Shown here: piece after piece, positions 13,951 through 26,340 of the stretch
Position numbering within the stretch: the stretch's first letter is position 1
How the letters are laid out: each line of letters starts with the position of its first letter
NCBI RefSeq assembly: GCF_028769735.1
Contig: NC_088178.1
Coordinates: 4,778,001 to 4,842,000 of the forward strand
Source: Zonotrichia leucophrys gambelii
Lineage: Eukaryota > Chordata > Aves > Passeriformes > Passerellidae
Length of the DNA stretch: 64,000 nucleotides
Direction: 5' to 3'
Notes under the pieces: model-generated
The model's database searches: none
What the model saw: only the letters and a program-made list of their open reading frames with translations
Told to the model about the DNA's origin: nothing
Made by a program: the position numbers and the translations under genes

Positions 13951-15010
13951 ACATTTTATTCAAAGAACATAACTTTCAATACTGGCTTTAAAAGCAAAAG
14001 AGAAAATGTCATTAGGGGCAAAACTATGTTAACCGATCCATTTTAAAATGAAAAAGTTAGATGGAACAGCATTCCTCTCTAAAAAACTAACATGGATATA
14101 TAGTTTTGGAGATTTGCTGACAGGCAGAGCTATTTCCAATTCTATAAATATATCAGTGACAGTTCTTTCCAGATCTAGTTTGGTTTTATTTCATGATAGA
14201 TAACACATCATTTCAGAAAACAGGTAACATTTTGCTGATTAGGAGTGCAACAGTGCTGCTGGATGGGATCCTCATCACGGCTCATTAGGGTACTTGCCTC
14301 ATCTTAGCTGTTCTTCATTATTAACTTTGGGGACTGCAGGAATACTTGAGAAAACACCAGTTATTTGTTGGGAACTGTAAACTTTGTGAGGTCACCCACA
14401 ACAGGCTGTCAGTGCAAAGAGATTTTACCAAGGATTTTTTAATTTTTTCTTGAATACAACACTTCAATCCCTGCCTTTTCTTCTATCCTGCAGGTTTGAT
14501 TTGCCAGTGGCATGATGAAGGGAAGGACTTGTTGGATTTCTGCTCAACCATCTGCAGACTGGTTGGGGCACTCAACTTACCCCGTGGAGGGTCAGCAACC
14601 CTGCTTGTGCAGCATCCCTTTGGCTTCTAAAAAACCCTGCTATTTACATGGGGTTAAAAAGCACTTTCTGCCATGACTGCCTATAAAATAGCTTGGCTCG
14701 AACCTACTATATATATATTTATTTTAAGTATATCCCTAAATACTTGATCTCTGAACTAGCAATACAGTCCCCTTCATAACTGCTTTGTTGGTGCTTTTCC
14801 AAAAGGTATTTTGTTTCTGGAGCAGGAAAAGTTGGAGACAGTTGATGATAGTGACACTTCCCCCACTGCCACCTTACACACACACACAAAGACACACTCT
14901 TCCCTAAAGCCTCTGAATTTTAAACCCACTTCAGCCTTTACCACCCAGAGAATTTTTGGTCAATGCATCCCATGATTCACTATAAACACAGTTTGTTTTC
15001 ATAGTGCTAC

Positions 15011-15078
15011 CTTCTTTCTTTTTTTTTTTTTTTTTGTTTTTTGTTTGTTTGTTTGTTTTGGTTGTTTGGGTTTTTTTG
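15011..15078. repeat. T-rich tract with (GTTT)n
   Basis: A run of about 17 T, then gttttttgtttgtttgtttgttttgg and gtttttttg. It could be the reverse complement of a poly(A) tail from a retroposed copy, but I recognise no body sequence next to it. Confidence 0.85.
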
Positions 15079-18000
15079 AAACAGTGAGCAATTATACAGA
15101 GTTCTCCCCCAGGACAATCCCAGCCTCCCAGATTTCTCAAACTCCCCTGTACCTTAATCCTCTTTTCTAAGCTGGAAATCCTAGAGACTAACTCTCCCTT
15201 TGCCATTCCTCAGAATTCCTTGCAGCTGTGCTACCATGGACTAGTCACAGCTGGGGTTCAAGGTCTAGGCACATCATGGAGATGATTTCCAATAATACTA
15301 TTATTATTTTTATAATTACTAATATCTCAACACTTTTTGGTAAGCCATGGCTCCTTAAACTACCATTTCTATAAGGTCATGTACAGAAACCCAAAATTGC
15401 CTGACAATTCATTTGTCATTGTATGAAAAGCAAGACCTGCTTTTCTTCAGAATTATTATTTACATTTAATCTCTTGAATTTCATCTGCCCGTGGGAATCC
15501 AAATCTTTCCCAAAACAAATTATCAGCAGGTATTCTTCACATACAACACATTTCAAATGTCTCTATACCATTGTAAAGAATTTTCATCTTGATACAATTT
15601 ATTTTTAAACAAAATCACTACCGTTATTACAAAAGTACTTCGTTATGATTTTTATTTTCAAATTACAGCCATTACTAATGCAACAAATTTCATAAAAATA
15701 AGATGATCACTGAAGTCCAATTGTATCAATGACCAACCATCACAGACATACTTTTCCCAAAAAAAGGGGGGAAGTGGACAAAACTTCCAGCAGCATTTAA
15801 GCAATAACCTTCCTGTTCCACCATTAGAACCAGAGGAAACACAACAGACAGATAAATTATCTCCATAAACCCCATCCAAAATACTGATTCACCAGCAAAA
15901 TAGAATTTCTTTAGTTAGCAACATTTACAAACACAATCAGAGGCAAATGTTTCAGCCCAACAGGAGAACTTATCTGTCACTGATGCTCTTGCCAAGACAC
16001 CTGAAATGTGGTGAACAAGGTACAGCAATCCTTCTTTCAGACACAATGAAATGCAGCCTGAGTACATCTCAGACTGGATGCAGTTCCCTTCAAGGACATG
16101 ACCTTTCCAATACTCCAAAAAAGTTTTTGCACAAGTCAAGTGAAGAACACAGCTACAAACCAGCAAAACTGGATTGAAAACTCAAATTTAAAACTGAACT
16201 TCCAAAATTCAAAAGCCAGAGATCAAGTAAAGCACAGCCAGAAAATGGAAATAATGAATTGGTTAGAAGCTCCCAAAGTAAGAGATCACAGAAAATATGG
16301 GAGTCCTGAGTTGAAAAATCAAAAACCTTGAACATAATTTCATTATGTCAGCATGTAGCTCTGCTTACATGTGTTAGATTTCTTTCTTTTCTGTAAGGCA
16401 GCATGAGATAATTGCCTGAACAATATCAAATATCCAGTATTACAGGGAAAGCAGTTTTGGATAAACACCCTGTATTTACAGCCTGTGTTTGCCAGCTTAG
16501 CTTTGGTAATTTCAGCACGTGCTTACAACTTATCCAGCCTGAGCCACAAACGGTCCCCAAAGCCCCTGAAATGCAGGAAAAGCTGCCACTGGAACCTTGC
16601 CTTATATGACTACTTACAGTCCTTATGTACATACAGTGGCATTAAAACTCCCAATAAAAAATGCAGTGCTTGAAAATCTACCTGATTACAATAAAGTTCT
16701 CCATATGAAGATCCTTTTGGCATGTTGAGGACACAGATGAAAACCACATTACTCTGTTCTTGACCTGATAACAACTCATTACTCACAGCATATAGATCTC
16801 TCTAATTTAATTACAATAAATTTCCGTACCATTAAGAACCCAGATAACCACAGCTCTGAAAAAGTCTTGCTGAGGCAGTTTAAGGCATTATTGCCTCCAT
16901 CTGTCTCTCACCCCCTCTGTAGGGGATGATAGGCACATGCATAAGTTCAGCCCCACACACCAGTACCCAAAATTGGGTTTGTGCAGAGCTGCTAATGACC
17001 CCAAACAGCTGTGCCATGAGGAAATTCAGCCAGTGACTTTCCTAAAGCAGAACACAGAAATCTATCACAGAAAACATCATTTGTCCCTTTACAATTCTAA
17101 ATTTAGTTGCTTCAGAAGAAGGACTTCTCCATAATACCTGCACAAGCATAAACAATGCTGGAGAGATGATACAAGGACTGGAAACCCTCACCTGGGACAG
17201 GTATTTGAAGATTTTCCTGCCTAAAGTGTATGAAATTTGAAGTAGAACATGTTTTCACAAGGAACTTGGGGCCCTCTGTTATACCTGCCCAAACCACTAC
17301 CCTGTCCCTCATTTAAAATCTCAAAAAATGGACTTTTTCCACGATGACAAGAATTTGTGCTTACTGAAATAATATATAGAAGAAGGAAAAAAGAGACATT
17401 TCATTCAAAGGAAACAAAGAATAATGCTGTCAAGTTGCAGAAGTGCCCTCAGATGAGGACACTGACATCTCTGAGCTTCCCCTTCTCAAAAGCTTGGTGT
17501 TTGTCTCTTTTTCTAACACTGCCAGCTGTCAATTTTAGATTGTGAGCTTTGAGGCAGGGATGAACATCACACAAAAAAAAAGAAACTCTTTTCCCTGGTA
17601 ATCACTGCACTTAGAGAAGTTTCATTTTGCTCCCAGTCACCTTTATTTTTTGTCCAGACAGAGTCACATGGTGTTTAAAATTACTCCCTGCAGCCCTGCT
17701 GTCACAGTCTGCTCCAGAGGGTTAAGGCTGGCAGCAGGCAGTGGAAGACTGGGATAAAGTCCCAAAGATTTTACTGCCTGAAATTACTTTTCCTATCCAC
17801 CCATCAGTGCAGCTAAAAGCACTAAGGTTTCCTTAGATTCATCCTACCTTTCACAGTACTTGCACAAAGGAGGAGCCTAAAGAAATTCTGGATGTAAAAA
17901 TGAGGGCTTTTCAGTATTTTCCCAGGGCTGCGCTGGGGCATGGAGCCATTAACAGCTTCTTCTCCATTCACATCCCACTCTCTTAGCACTTACAGCTCAT

Positions 18001-21000
18001 GGAGCTCAGGAGATTGTCCTAATATCAGATGGGGAAAAGAATAATTTCTTTACAGAATGATTAGAAAAAAACATGTGTAGGAAGCCCCTCTTAAATACCC
18101 TTACACATTGCTTTCATGCCATCAACAATAATGGCATAAGCTTTGGTTAAAAACGCTGAGATCTATGTATAAATTCAGTACATACTCAGAAAAAATTGTA
18201 TATGTCTATGTAAAATGGGGGAAAATCAGGTTTACTTGAATTCTATATTTGGTTTAGTGAAAAACATGTAATCTTTGGAAAGTGCTTCCTTTAAGCAATG
18301 TTCTAGGAAACGCTGCAAAAGACAGGAAAACACCATCTCAGTGATGCTGCCATTTCTGGAAAGGTCTGCTAATTAACTGGCACCTAGTTAACAAAGCAGT
18401 GTTTGGTTTGGCCACTCAAATGACATACATGAAAATTTGCAGTGAAAAAACCCCAACAAAATCAATCAAATTCAGCTCTTCAGTAGAAAGATGCATCCAT
18501 AAGTAAAAGAGCCAGAGGGAACAGGGGGCAGGGGAGAGTCAAAGCCTTAAACTCCTCGTTTTGGTGACATGGACAATAAAAGTGGAAGATCTGCAAATCA
18601 GCTGGTCCTGGCGGATGGCTGGGGAGGCCACTGCCACCTTCAGTGACATTCTGACATTCTCACAACACCAGCCTGCTGAAACCCTGGCACTGCCCCCTGG
18701 CACACTCAGCTCCAGACCCTGGTGCTGCCCAGCGTGCTGCAACTGAGCTGGAAAGCTGCTGAAGGGATATTCCCACCCTGGAAACAGCAGAGCTTGGCCT
18801 CAGAGATACAGATCCCCAGCATCCCAACACCAACTCCTAAAAAGAAAGAATCTGTATATTTATGTGCTGTAATATGGAAAGAGAAAATGGCTCCACGTTG
18901 AAATGGAATAGCTATTGAAATAACTCATCATTAAATCTTGATTTCTAATATTGACTGCTAAGTTCATTTATTCATAAAAGGACATTTTACTGCTTTTGCT
19001 GAATGTAAAAACTACGTGTACTCACGGTATTTCATTGTCAGACACTAATGAATAAAAATTAATCAAAAAAACAGTAAACCCACTATTTTTAAAAGGTCTT
19101 ACTACTACCTGTGAAAGGCAGGTCAATAAAGCAACTTTTCCCAACTTTTCAACAGAGGAAGCACAAAAATAAAACTTGCATAGTACCTCATACTTTATCA
19201 GGTATAATTATAAAATGGATTCTTAAGAAGCAACAGGGAAATAATTTGTTACTATAAGACAATAAGCAAACTTTAAAAGATATAAATGTGGTTTTTATCA
19301 CTATAGTTCTCTTTCCTGTTAAAGAATAGTACTTTAAGAAGAAATTTACTTAGCCAGAAAATAAGGGAGCACATAGAATTTAGTGAAGAAAAAATACTTC
19401 TCTGGTAGTTTTGCTGCCATTACACAGTTTTTTTTGACTTTTCCTTAGGCTGCAGACATGAGGTTCCAAAAATGGTAAGGTAATTGACCTTGACATTGCC
19501 CCTGATATGCTGCAAACACAAGCATTCCAGAGAAATGTAACAGCACAACATCATCTACCTGCCTAAAGGAGTTTTTTGTATCTATATTTATATTTATTTT
19601 ATCAGGCATATAGCTTCATTTTATTTTTGTTTAGTATTTTACATCTCATTCCTTTTCATTACCTGTCTTATCAACAATGATTATTTTCACATCAACTTCT
19701 TTAGTTGGTGTCTGGTCTCCTATTTACCAGGTATTTCATAAATCATAAAGAACCTCAGGCACATGGAAGTGGGAACCAGCTTTAAAGGCACCATTGCTTA
19801 ATTAAGTTTTCCTACAAGAAAATGCAGCTTTATATAATGGCAGAACAAAAATCAAAAGTGACAGATTGGGTGACTGGAATTTCTGTGACTTTTTTAATCC
19901 ATTAAAATGCCCAGCCTTCTAATTCTGGAAGAGAATTTGGCACCAGCTGGAATCCTCAGACAGCATTAGTAAACAGTAATAAAATGTCCCTCAAATAAAA
20001 ATTTTAAATCATCAGTTTAGAAAACACTACCATAAAATGAAACACACATATTAAATGGAAAGATTCACGTGACTGACCAGGTCAAATCCTGTCACCTGGG
20101 AAACAGAAAGAAGAAAAGCAACTTAAATCTGCTAAGGATTTCATTTGACAGGTTCCGGGAGACTAATAAATAATAGGGTGAAATATGACTTTACAGCAGC
20201 TGAAATTCAGAGTCCAGGGAAGTAAATTAGTGTTCCTGCACCAACAACATGAAGCCAGTGCTCAACAAACCAAAAAACTCTTAAAAGAGGGTGAAGAACC
20301 TTGGAACTTACAAGCTGGTTCCAGGGCATTGGATTTCTCTCATATTCTCTCCCTCCAAGAACAGCCTGAGGAAAAAAGGCAACCTCTGGTTCCACCTGAC
20401 AATTCCACACACTAAACATGATGGCAAAGAGGAACAGATTGCTGACTGTGCCCCTCGGGGTGAGCAAACTTTGAGGTACAGCCCCTGAGGCCAAGCCCTA
20501 GCCCTGACCCACCATTTTCAGGCAATAAACCTTGAAGTAGCTGCACATCAACTGCACTTGCTGACGTCACACAAACAGGGTTCAACAAAGGCACAACTGA
20601 GTTTGCTCAGGTGTTTGACACATCTGGAGTTACAGCATCACAGTCACAACACATCTGCTGCCCACAGCCTGGCCTCACTAAATGTCAGTTTGACTTTAAG
20701 CACCTGCTAGAACTTTCCTTAGATTCCAGGAGGTCCCATAGAAACCTGTCACCAGAAACACCAATGAAAATCAGAAGCTCTGAGTGGTCAGCTCTGGAGC
20801 ACAGATATAAAACGACTTTACTGGTAAGAAACCAGCCCTGGGAATTGTGAGAAATAAGACAGTTCGTTGCTCCTTGTCTAAGCCTCGCTTGGAAAAAAAA
20901 CAGACAAAAAAAAAGACAAAACTAAACGAATCCAAGTCATGTTTATAGGAAGAGTTGGGGTTACACAACCATACAGAGCAGCAGTGAGCCAAAAGAGCCT

Positions 21001-22963
21001 CCTGAAATAAACATGAACTTGGCAAAAGAAGGCAGCAATTACATTCCTGTAGACATGGAGCATTATGAGATCCATGCAAAGGACACTACTAATTTTTCCC
21101 AAATACCTGTGAGACCTGGGTGTCAGCAACAGCTCAGCTCAAGGAATGTTTCAATGAATCTACTTTGAAAATGTAGAATGCCAGAAACCAGAATATGAAC
21201 GTTTTAGACATCAAGTAAGCAGCTTTGACATTTGGATTTGAAATAGTTCACTCAAGTCCTAACCCAAAAGGACTTTCCCAGACAACAGAGTGTAACATCA
21301 GGGAACTAACGCCAAGGCTGAGTTTGATTGACATAATACTACTTTATTCCATTGTTTCAACTTTCTTACAGGTTAAAAAAAATATGTATAGGGGTTCAGA
21401 ACCACCTCAACAGAACAAAGAGTACAGTATCAAGGGAGCTCTAGAGTCAAACCACAAGTGTGCACACGTGGTCAGCTTTCATTACAAAAAGTAATAGGCA
21501 CAATCTTTACATACGCATTTTGGTGAAAGAAGGAATAATAGTGCAGTGTTAAAAGACACCAATTATCAATAATTGGGCCTTTTTTAAAAGCCAATAACCA
21601 TCTAAGAAAATTACATTTGGTTCAAAGTTATAATTTAAATATTGTATTGATTGGCATGCATCTGAACCCCTGGCAATTTATTACACAAACCTTATGTGTG
21701 CCCTTGCAAAATCAAAAAGATTTCATCAGTGAACCTGAAAGTCAGTTCAGTACAAAAGGACATACCAAAGCTCTCAGCCTGTATTTAACACCAAACTGTT
21801 CTGTTTACCTCCTCTGAGAACACTTGTCTAACAAAGAGCTGCACAGAAGTATTTATCTTAAAGCAAGGGTAAATTTTTTGATCCTGTAGCATTGACCTAC
21901 GCCATGTGCTATGAAAACATTAGGCACAGACCACAATTTATGTTTTCTCTTAAAAAAATACAGTATGTGCAAGTGGAGGTTCACACAACAGACTGACAGC
22001 TACAACAGTAAGCTCTTTAGATTTCCCAAAGAAAAGGGTCAGTTATTTTTAATTTTCTAAGCAGTGCTGCACACTGCTGTGTGCCATTATCATATCTGCA
22101 TTAGGAGCACCTGTGGAACCAGTGAGGAAAAACTTCAGTACACCCTAAAGGACACTACACAGACTCTGTGTGCTGACTGAAATGGGTCAAGAGAGTGAAC
22201 AACTGGGGAAATCATTGGACATGGGCAGCTGCAGCCAGCCAGGGAGGGCCATTGCATTCTACAGAAAGAATGGTTTGGAATTCAGGTAACCTCACAGGTG
22301 CTCTCAAACTCACTCACCTGCAGACAATGGAATAGAGGGATGCACAGCATGGGAAGAAAGGGGAAATGAGAGGGAGAGCTTCTGTGTAAGTTGTACCACA
22401 AGGCGCCAGTTTATCCCAAAGCGTCATCATGCCCAGGGCAGGGTTTATGCACTGCAGATTTTTTGTACAACTGAAATTGTACAATATGTGAGCAAAGGTA
22501 GAGCTGATTATTACCTGCAGTATCTACTACAGTCCTCAAGTATATAATTTACTGATAGCTGCATACTGTGGTGTTGATTGCTTCCTCTTAAATGCATTAA
22601 AATCTGAAGGCTACAGTATACTGTGACACAAAGACAACTTGTCTACGAGGGGGAAAATGTAAGATAGTAACTAACTAATTTGTTTTATGAGGAACCTCCT
22701 CTGATGTGCTAGTTACTTCATGCCCTTTAGAAGATTTTCATTTCTGACTTTCTTCATCATCTCTCTTGACTTGTTCTCCTGACAATTTCACAGGAGTTCA
22801 GTGACCCTTCTTACAGCTGCCTTTGCTTTTTCCACCAGGATCCCTTTTAAATTCACTCTTAACACCACGGCAAGCTGTTCAAGTAAACATTTCTCTCTGG
22901 CAAGTTTCCAGACACCACAAATACTATCAAAACTCCGCATTTGATTACATGCACCAGTTTTCT

Positions 22964-24049
22964 TTAAATGGAGCAGGAATTAGCCCGTTTCCTTGGCTTA
23001 GGGTCCCGTACATCCCTGTCTTTTAAACACACACAAGATGAACATATTGTCTCTGACAGTCTCCGCAGTCCCAGCCTGAAAACGCTGTTGGAGAGGCTAT
23101 AGATCACACAGTTGCAGAAACTATTGCTTATAGCAAGCCACGTAGTTAGGAAGGAGAGTGCTGGGTTCTCCAACACCCTGGAGCTCTCCAGCAGAAAGTA
23201 TATGATATAAGGGAGCCAGAGCACGTAGAAGACGCTGGTTATCCGGAACAGAACCATGGCATAGCGGCGGTCGGGGCTGTGCCCAGCCTCCCCAGCAGCA
23301 TCCCCCTCGTGGTTAGGAAACCGAGCTCTGCGGTCACTGATCTCTTTGGTGTGCTGCCGGCAGATTTTAAAGATGTGGAAATAGGTGAAACATATGACAA
23401 AGGCAGCAGGAGCGTAGAGTAAGCACACAATAAAGCCAGTAAAGTAGGCATTAGTTAGCCAGGAGGTAGCACACCATTCAAAAATATCACCGTGGTAACC
23501 AGGTTTTCCCCAACCAAAAAAAGAAGGCAAGAAGATCAGGCAAGAGTATATCCAGATGAGACTGATGCAGATTCTCAAGCGACAAGGTGTGACCAGTTGG
23601 TTATAGGAGAGGGGCTTTGTTATAGCGAGATAGCGATCCACACTGATGCAAGCAAGACATGCCATAGAGACGCTTTTGAGCACAGAGATGATGTATCCAA
23701 AAACTTGACAAGTCAAGGACTCGTGGACACCTGTTGAGTAGTGGAGCAGTGACAAAGTAGGAACCAAGCAGCTGACTCCAACAAAAAGATCAGCATAGGC
23801 CATGGTCTGAATAAAGTAGCTTGTGGTGTAATGATGCAGGAGTGGAGCACAGTGGAAAACAAATATCACAGTTAAGTTACCCGCAATAATTAAAAACGTC
23901 AGCAAGACAATAACGACTGTCTCAAGGATACAGATGTCAACTGCATTGTAGTGACCAAATCCAAGAGGGCAGGAGAGGTGCTCAGATATGTTCATAACAC
24001 TACTGCTCATATTCAGAGTCCTCCATTCAATCCATCGGGACTGGTTCAT
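22964..24049 (-). CDS. GPR52: GPR52, orphan class A G protein-coupled receptor, complete single exon
   Basis: An intact 361-codon reading frame whose length equals the human protein. Seven hydrophobic segments are visible, the first near residues 42-66. Seen motifs: three N-glycosylation sequons at N2, N13 and N20; the TM2 aspartate D87; C114 at the top of TM3, with likely disulfide partner C193 in the second extracellular loop; DRY at 138-140; FxxxWxP at 274-280; and N313-C-V-I-Y317 where most class A receptors have NPxxY. The basic, Cys-rich C-tail ends KRANSCSI. From family knowledge, GPR52 is a constitutively active Gs-coupled receptor of striatal neurons, at the plasma membrane, which raises cAMP; its second extracellular loop occupies the ligand pocket. 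The chosen ATG has A at -3 and gives the family N-terminus. It lies inside a RABGAP1L intron in the same orientation. Divergence from the human sequence as I remember it is confined mostly to the N-terminus, ICL3 (about 238-257) and the C-tail. Confidence 0.98.
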   Translation of the reverse strand: MNQSRWIEWRTLNMSSSVMNISEHLSCPLGFGHYNAVDICILETVVIVLLTFLIIAGNLTVIFVFHCAPLLHHYTTSYFIQTMAYADLFVGVSCLVPTLSLLHYSTGVHESLTCQVFGYIISVLKSVSMACLACISVDRYLAITKPLSYNQLVTPCRLRICISLIWIYSCLIFLPSFFGWGKPGYHGDIFEWCATSWLTNAYFTGFIVCLLYAPAAFVICFTYFHIFKICRQHTKEISDRRARFPNHEGDAAGEAGHSPDRRYAMVLFRITSVFYVLWLPYIIYFLLESSRVLENPALSFLTTWLAISNSFCNCVIYSLSNSVFRLGLRRLSETICSSCVCLKDRDVRDPKPRKRANSCSI

Positions 24050-25929
24050 GTTTTGTGCTTAGGGAACAGTGCAATCTGAGCCTTAGTGAGCAGGTGACCT
24101 GCTGAACAGCAGCTAAACTCTGCTTCAGCGCCTCACGGTCTCTCCTTGCAGACACTGCCAGTGCTTACATGGGAGAGGATTAGAGTCCCATGGCTGTTGA
24201 TGCCTCCTCAGCATCAGTGCATCACCTCTGGCACACCTTGGCTTGAAGGAAAGAACGAAAGAAAGAAAGAGAGAAAGAAAGAAAAGAAAAACAAAAGCCA
24301 GAAAGAGAAAGGCCACTGATCAGCTCCTCCAGTGCTCTTGACCCATCTTTAGCAAACACAAGGCACTTCTAAAACAAACAGAAATAAAAACTGACAAAAG
24401 AGACACATTCATTTCCCAGGGAAGGAGGGGGGGGGAAATCTCTGACTTATTTTCCTGAGAAAGTCGTTTACTTTGGAATATACTGGGGAGAGGAAGGGAA
24501 GGAGGAACCTCAGTACAGCTCAGGTTTCCTGGACCAGCAGTTACTGGAGATAATCTTTATGTCTTAGTTTAAATCACAGACTGACTGGAGATTAAAGGAA
24601 AAAGTTCATCCTCTAATGCTGTCATTTCTTGTTCGATTCAGAAGATGGTACTCTATCTTACCCATGCTATTCATTGGAAAGGTAAGGAAAACATCTTTGT
24701 CAAGGTTAATTCCAATAGACTCACCACTATTTGGGTATGAATAATGAATTTTATTTAGAGGGAGACAGGTGGGGGGGATGAAGGAGATTTGTCCTCTGGC
24801 TCCCAAGAAAGAAAACATACATCTCACATACAATGAGGAAGATCATATCTATTCATTTAAAAATGAAAATAATTTAAAAATAGATTTTGGAGGCTCATGT
24901 CAATATTTACAGTTCCTTTAAACAGTTATAGTCCATTACAATTACAAATGCCAGAATCATAATTCCGTGTCCCCACAGACAAAATAAAAACTCTTGAATT
25001 TCATTTCAGCAATGGCAATTTAAAAGAATCATCTTTAGAAACTCTGCCATATCTACTACAGTGGATCAACACCCAGGAGTTCATAGGTATATCCATGATA
25101 TTGCTCACCTCTGTAGCAACAACTGAATCATTTCACAAAACCCCACACAACGAGCTCAGAAACTTCCATCTGCATTCTGCTGGGAAGCTAATGAAATGCT
25201 GATTTGACTAGAAAAGCTGCCATTGTTTACTACTCCATTATTCTGTTGCTCAGCTTCATCTTCTCAGGGGTTTAAGGTTTCTATATTTATTAGATGATCT
25301 GCATAATAAATAGTTGCTTAAAAAATTGTTCTTCTATTTGCAGAACATTACCTTGTTCATTTTATTCACAGCTATGGAGACAGAAAACATTAAAAGCATC
25401 TTCTGTGTTCAGTTTTAAGTAAATGCTTGATTAGTTCAGGAATCATTAGGCAGGTAATTAAATGTATACAATCTTGTTTTTTTGAAAGGCCCCAAAAACG
25501 TTAAAACCATCATTAATCCTAGAGTTCCTGAGACTAGAAGACCAGCAGTGAAAATTAATGAATCCACATAAAATCATCTCCAAGGTCATTCAGCTGGCAT
25601 TTGCTTTAAGTCTCTTTAAAAAGTACCAGGATCTCTCAGATGTTTCTGATAGTCCTTGTCGTGTCTTCAGGACGAATTTCAGACACTAGAAAAGCCAAAT
25701 GTTCAATTCTGTCGCAGCACTTTGAGAGAAAGCATTCTTTTTGGAGTTAATTTCCTGTCGTGCACCGCCACGCTGTACAGAAAGTCCTTTCAGATTTTAT
25801 AATATCCCCGAATATTTCCGCCTATTCGCTCCCTTTGTCTATAAGCAACAGAGCACGTACAAAAACCACTCGTTTCTCCAATTCCCTGCTAAAGCAATAG
25901 AGAAGCTTTCTCACCTACACGCATCCGCT
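24050..25929 (-). other. GPR52 upstream region (probable 5' UTR and intron)
   Basis: Lies between the CpG-rich block and the GPR52 start. It includes the polypyrimidine tract (minus strand) at 24246-24312, candidate acceptors before 24227 and 24101, and a 29-codon upstream reading frame at 24125-24214 on the sense strand. The rest is AT-rich and without recognised genes. Confidence 0.5.
24246..24312. repeat. (GAAA)n purine tract upstream of GPR52
   Basis: A nearly pure purine run of gaaa, gaga and aaag units on the plus strand. It is therefore a 60-70 nt polypyrimidine tract on the sense strand of GPR52, between the CpG-rich block and the start codon. It is followed in gene sense by a CAG at 24230-24228 that could act as a splice acceptor. 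Confidence 0.9.
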
Positions 25930-26340
25930 ATGTCCAATACTTGTCAGAGAGTCAGCGCTGGTACCGCGGTGCGGCTGGAGCGGCTGCCGCTGCCTCCCCG
26001 CTCCCCCCGTGCGATCACTGCCTGCACCTGAGCCCGCTCCTCCTCCTCCTCCTCCTCCTCCCCGCCGCAGCCCGCCGGGCGCTGGAGCGGTGCCGGCCGC
26101 TCCCCTCCCTGCTCCTGGCACATCCAATGGCGCCGCCGCTGGCACCGGGAGCAGCAATGGGAACGGGAACGGCACCGGCGAGCCCGGGCACCGGGAACAG
26201 GAACAGCAACGGGAGCGGGCACCGGCAGCGGCAATGGGAACGGCACCGGGAACCGCGCAGGATCCACCGAGCCCGGTACCCGCAGTTCCCGAATCGCTCC
26301 GGGTGCTTCAGGAGAACCCCAACACGCCCCTCCTAGAGAG
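25930..26340 (-). promoter_or_regulatory. CpG-island-like block, probable GPR52 promoter/5' exon (or internal RABGAP1L promoter)
   Basis: This is the only strongly GC- and CpG-rich stretch in an otherwise AT-rich window. It contains a CCAAT box on the minus strand (ATTGG near 26124-26128), a TCC run at about 26036-26063, and a loose minisatellite of ggcaccgggaacgg-like units at about 26148-26262. It lies 1.9 kb upstream of the GPR52 start codon on the same strand. At its downstream edge is a good minus-strand donor, GTGTAG|gtgaga (exon end 25915). Promoter function and strand are inferred from position and composition; no transcript is visible. Open frames on both strands here are low-complexity by-products of high GC. 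Confidence 0.6.

Larger units (their letters stand above)
8595..22963. other. RABGAP1L intron and GPR52 downstream region
   Basis: About 14 kb without a recognised gene. It contains the short repeats listed separately. The part nearest 22963 must include the GPR52 3' UTR, but no polyadenylation signal can be chosen with confidence: the minus strand has ATTAAA near 22036 and AATAAA near 21676. An open 134-nt segment with a strong donor lies at 22318-22451 (see findings). Confidence 0.6.

Noticed and set aside
15011..15206. Lys-rich minus-strand open frame
   Set aside because: The frame is created by the T-rich tract read on the minus strand; there is no conserved feature.
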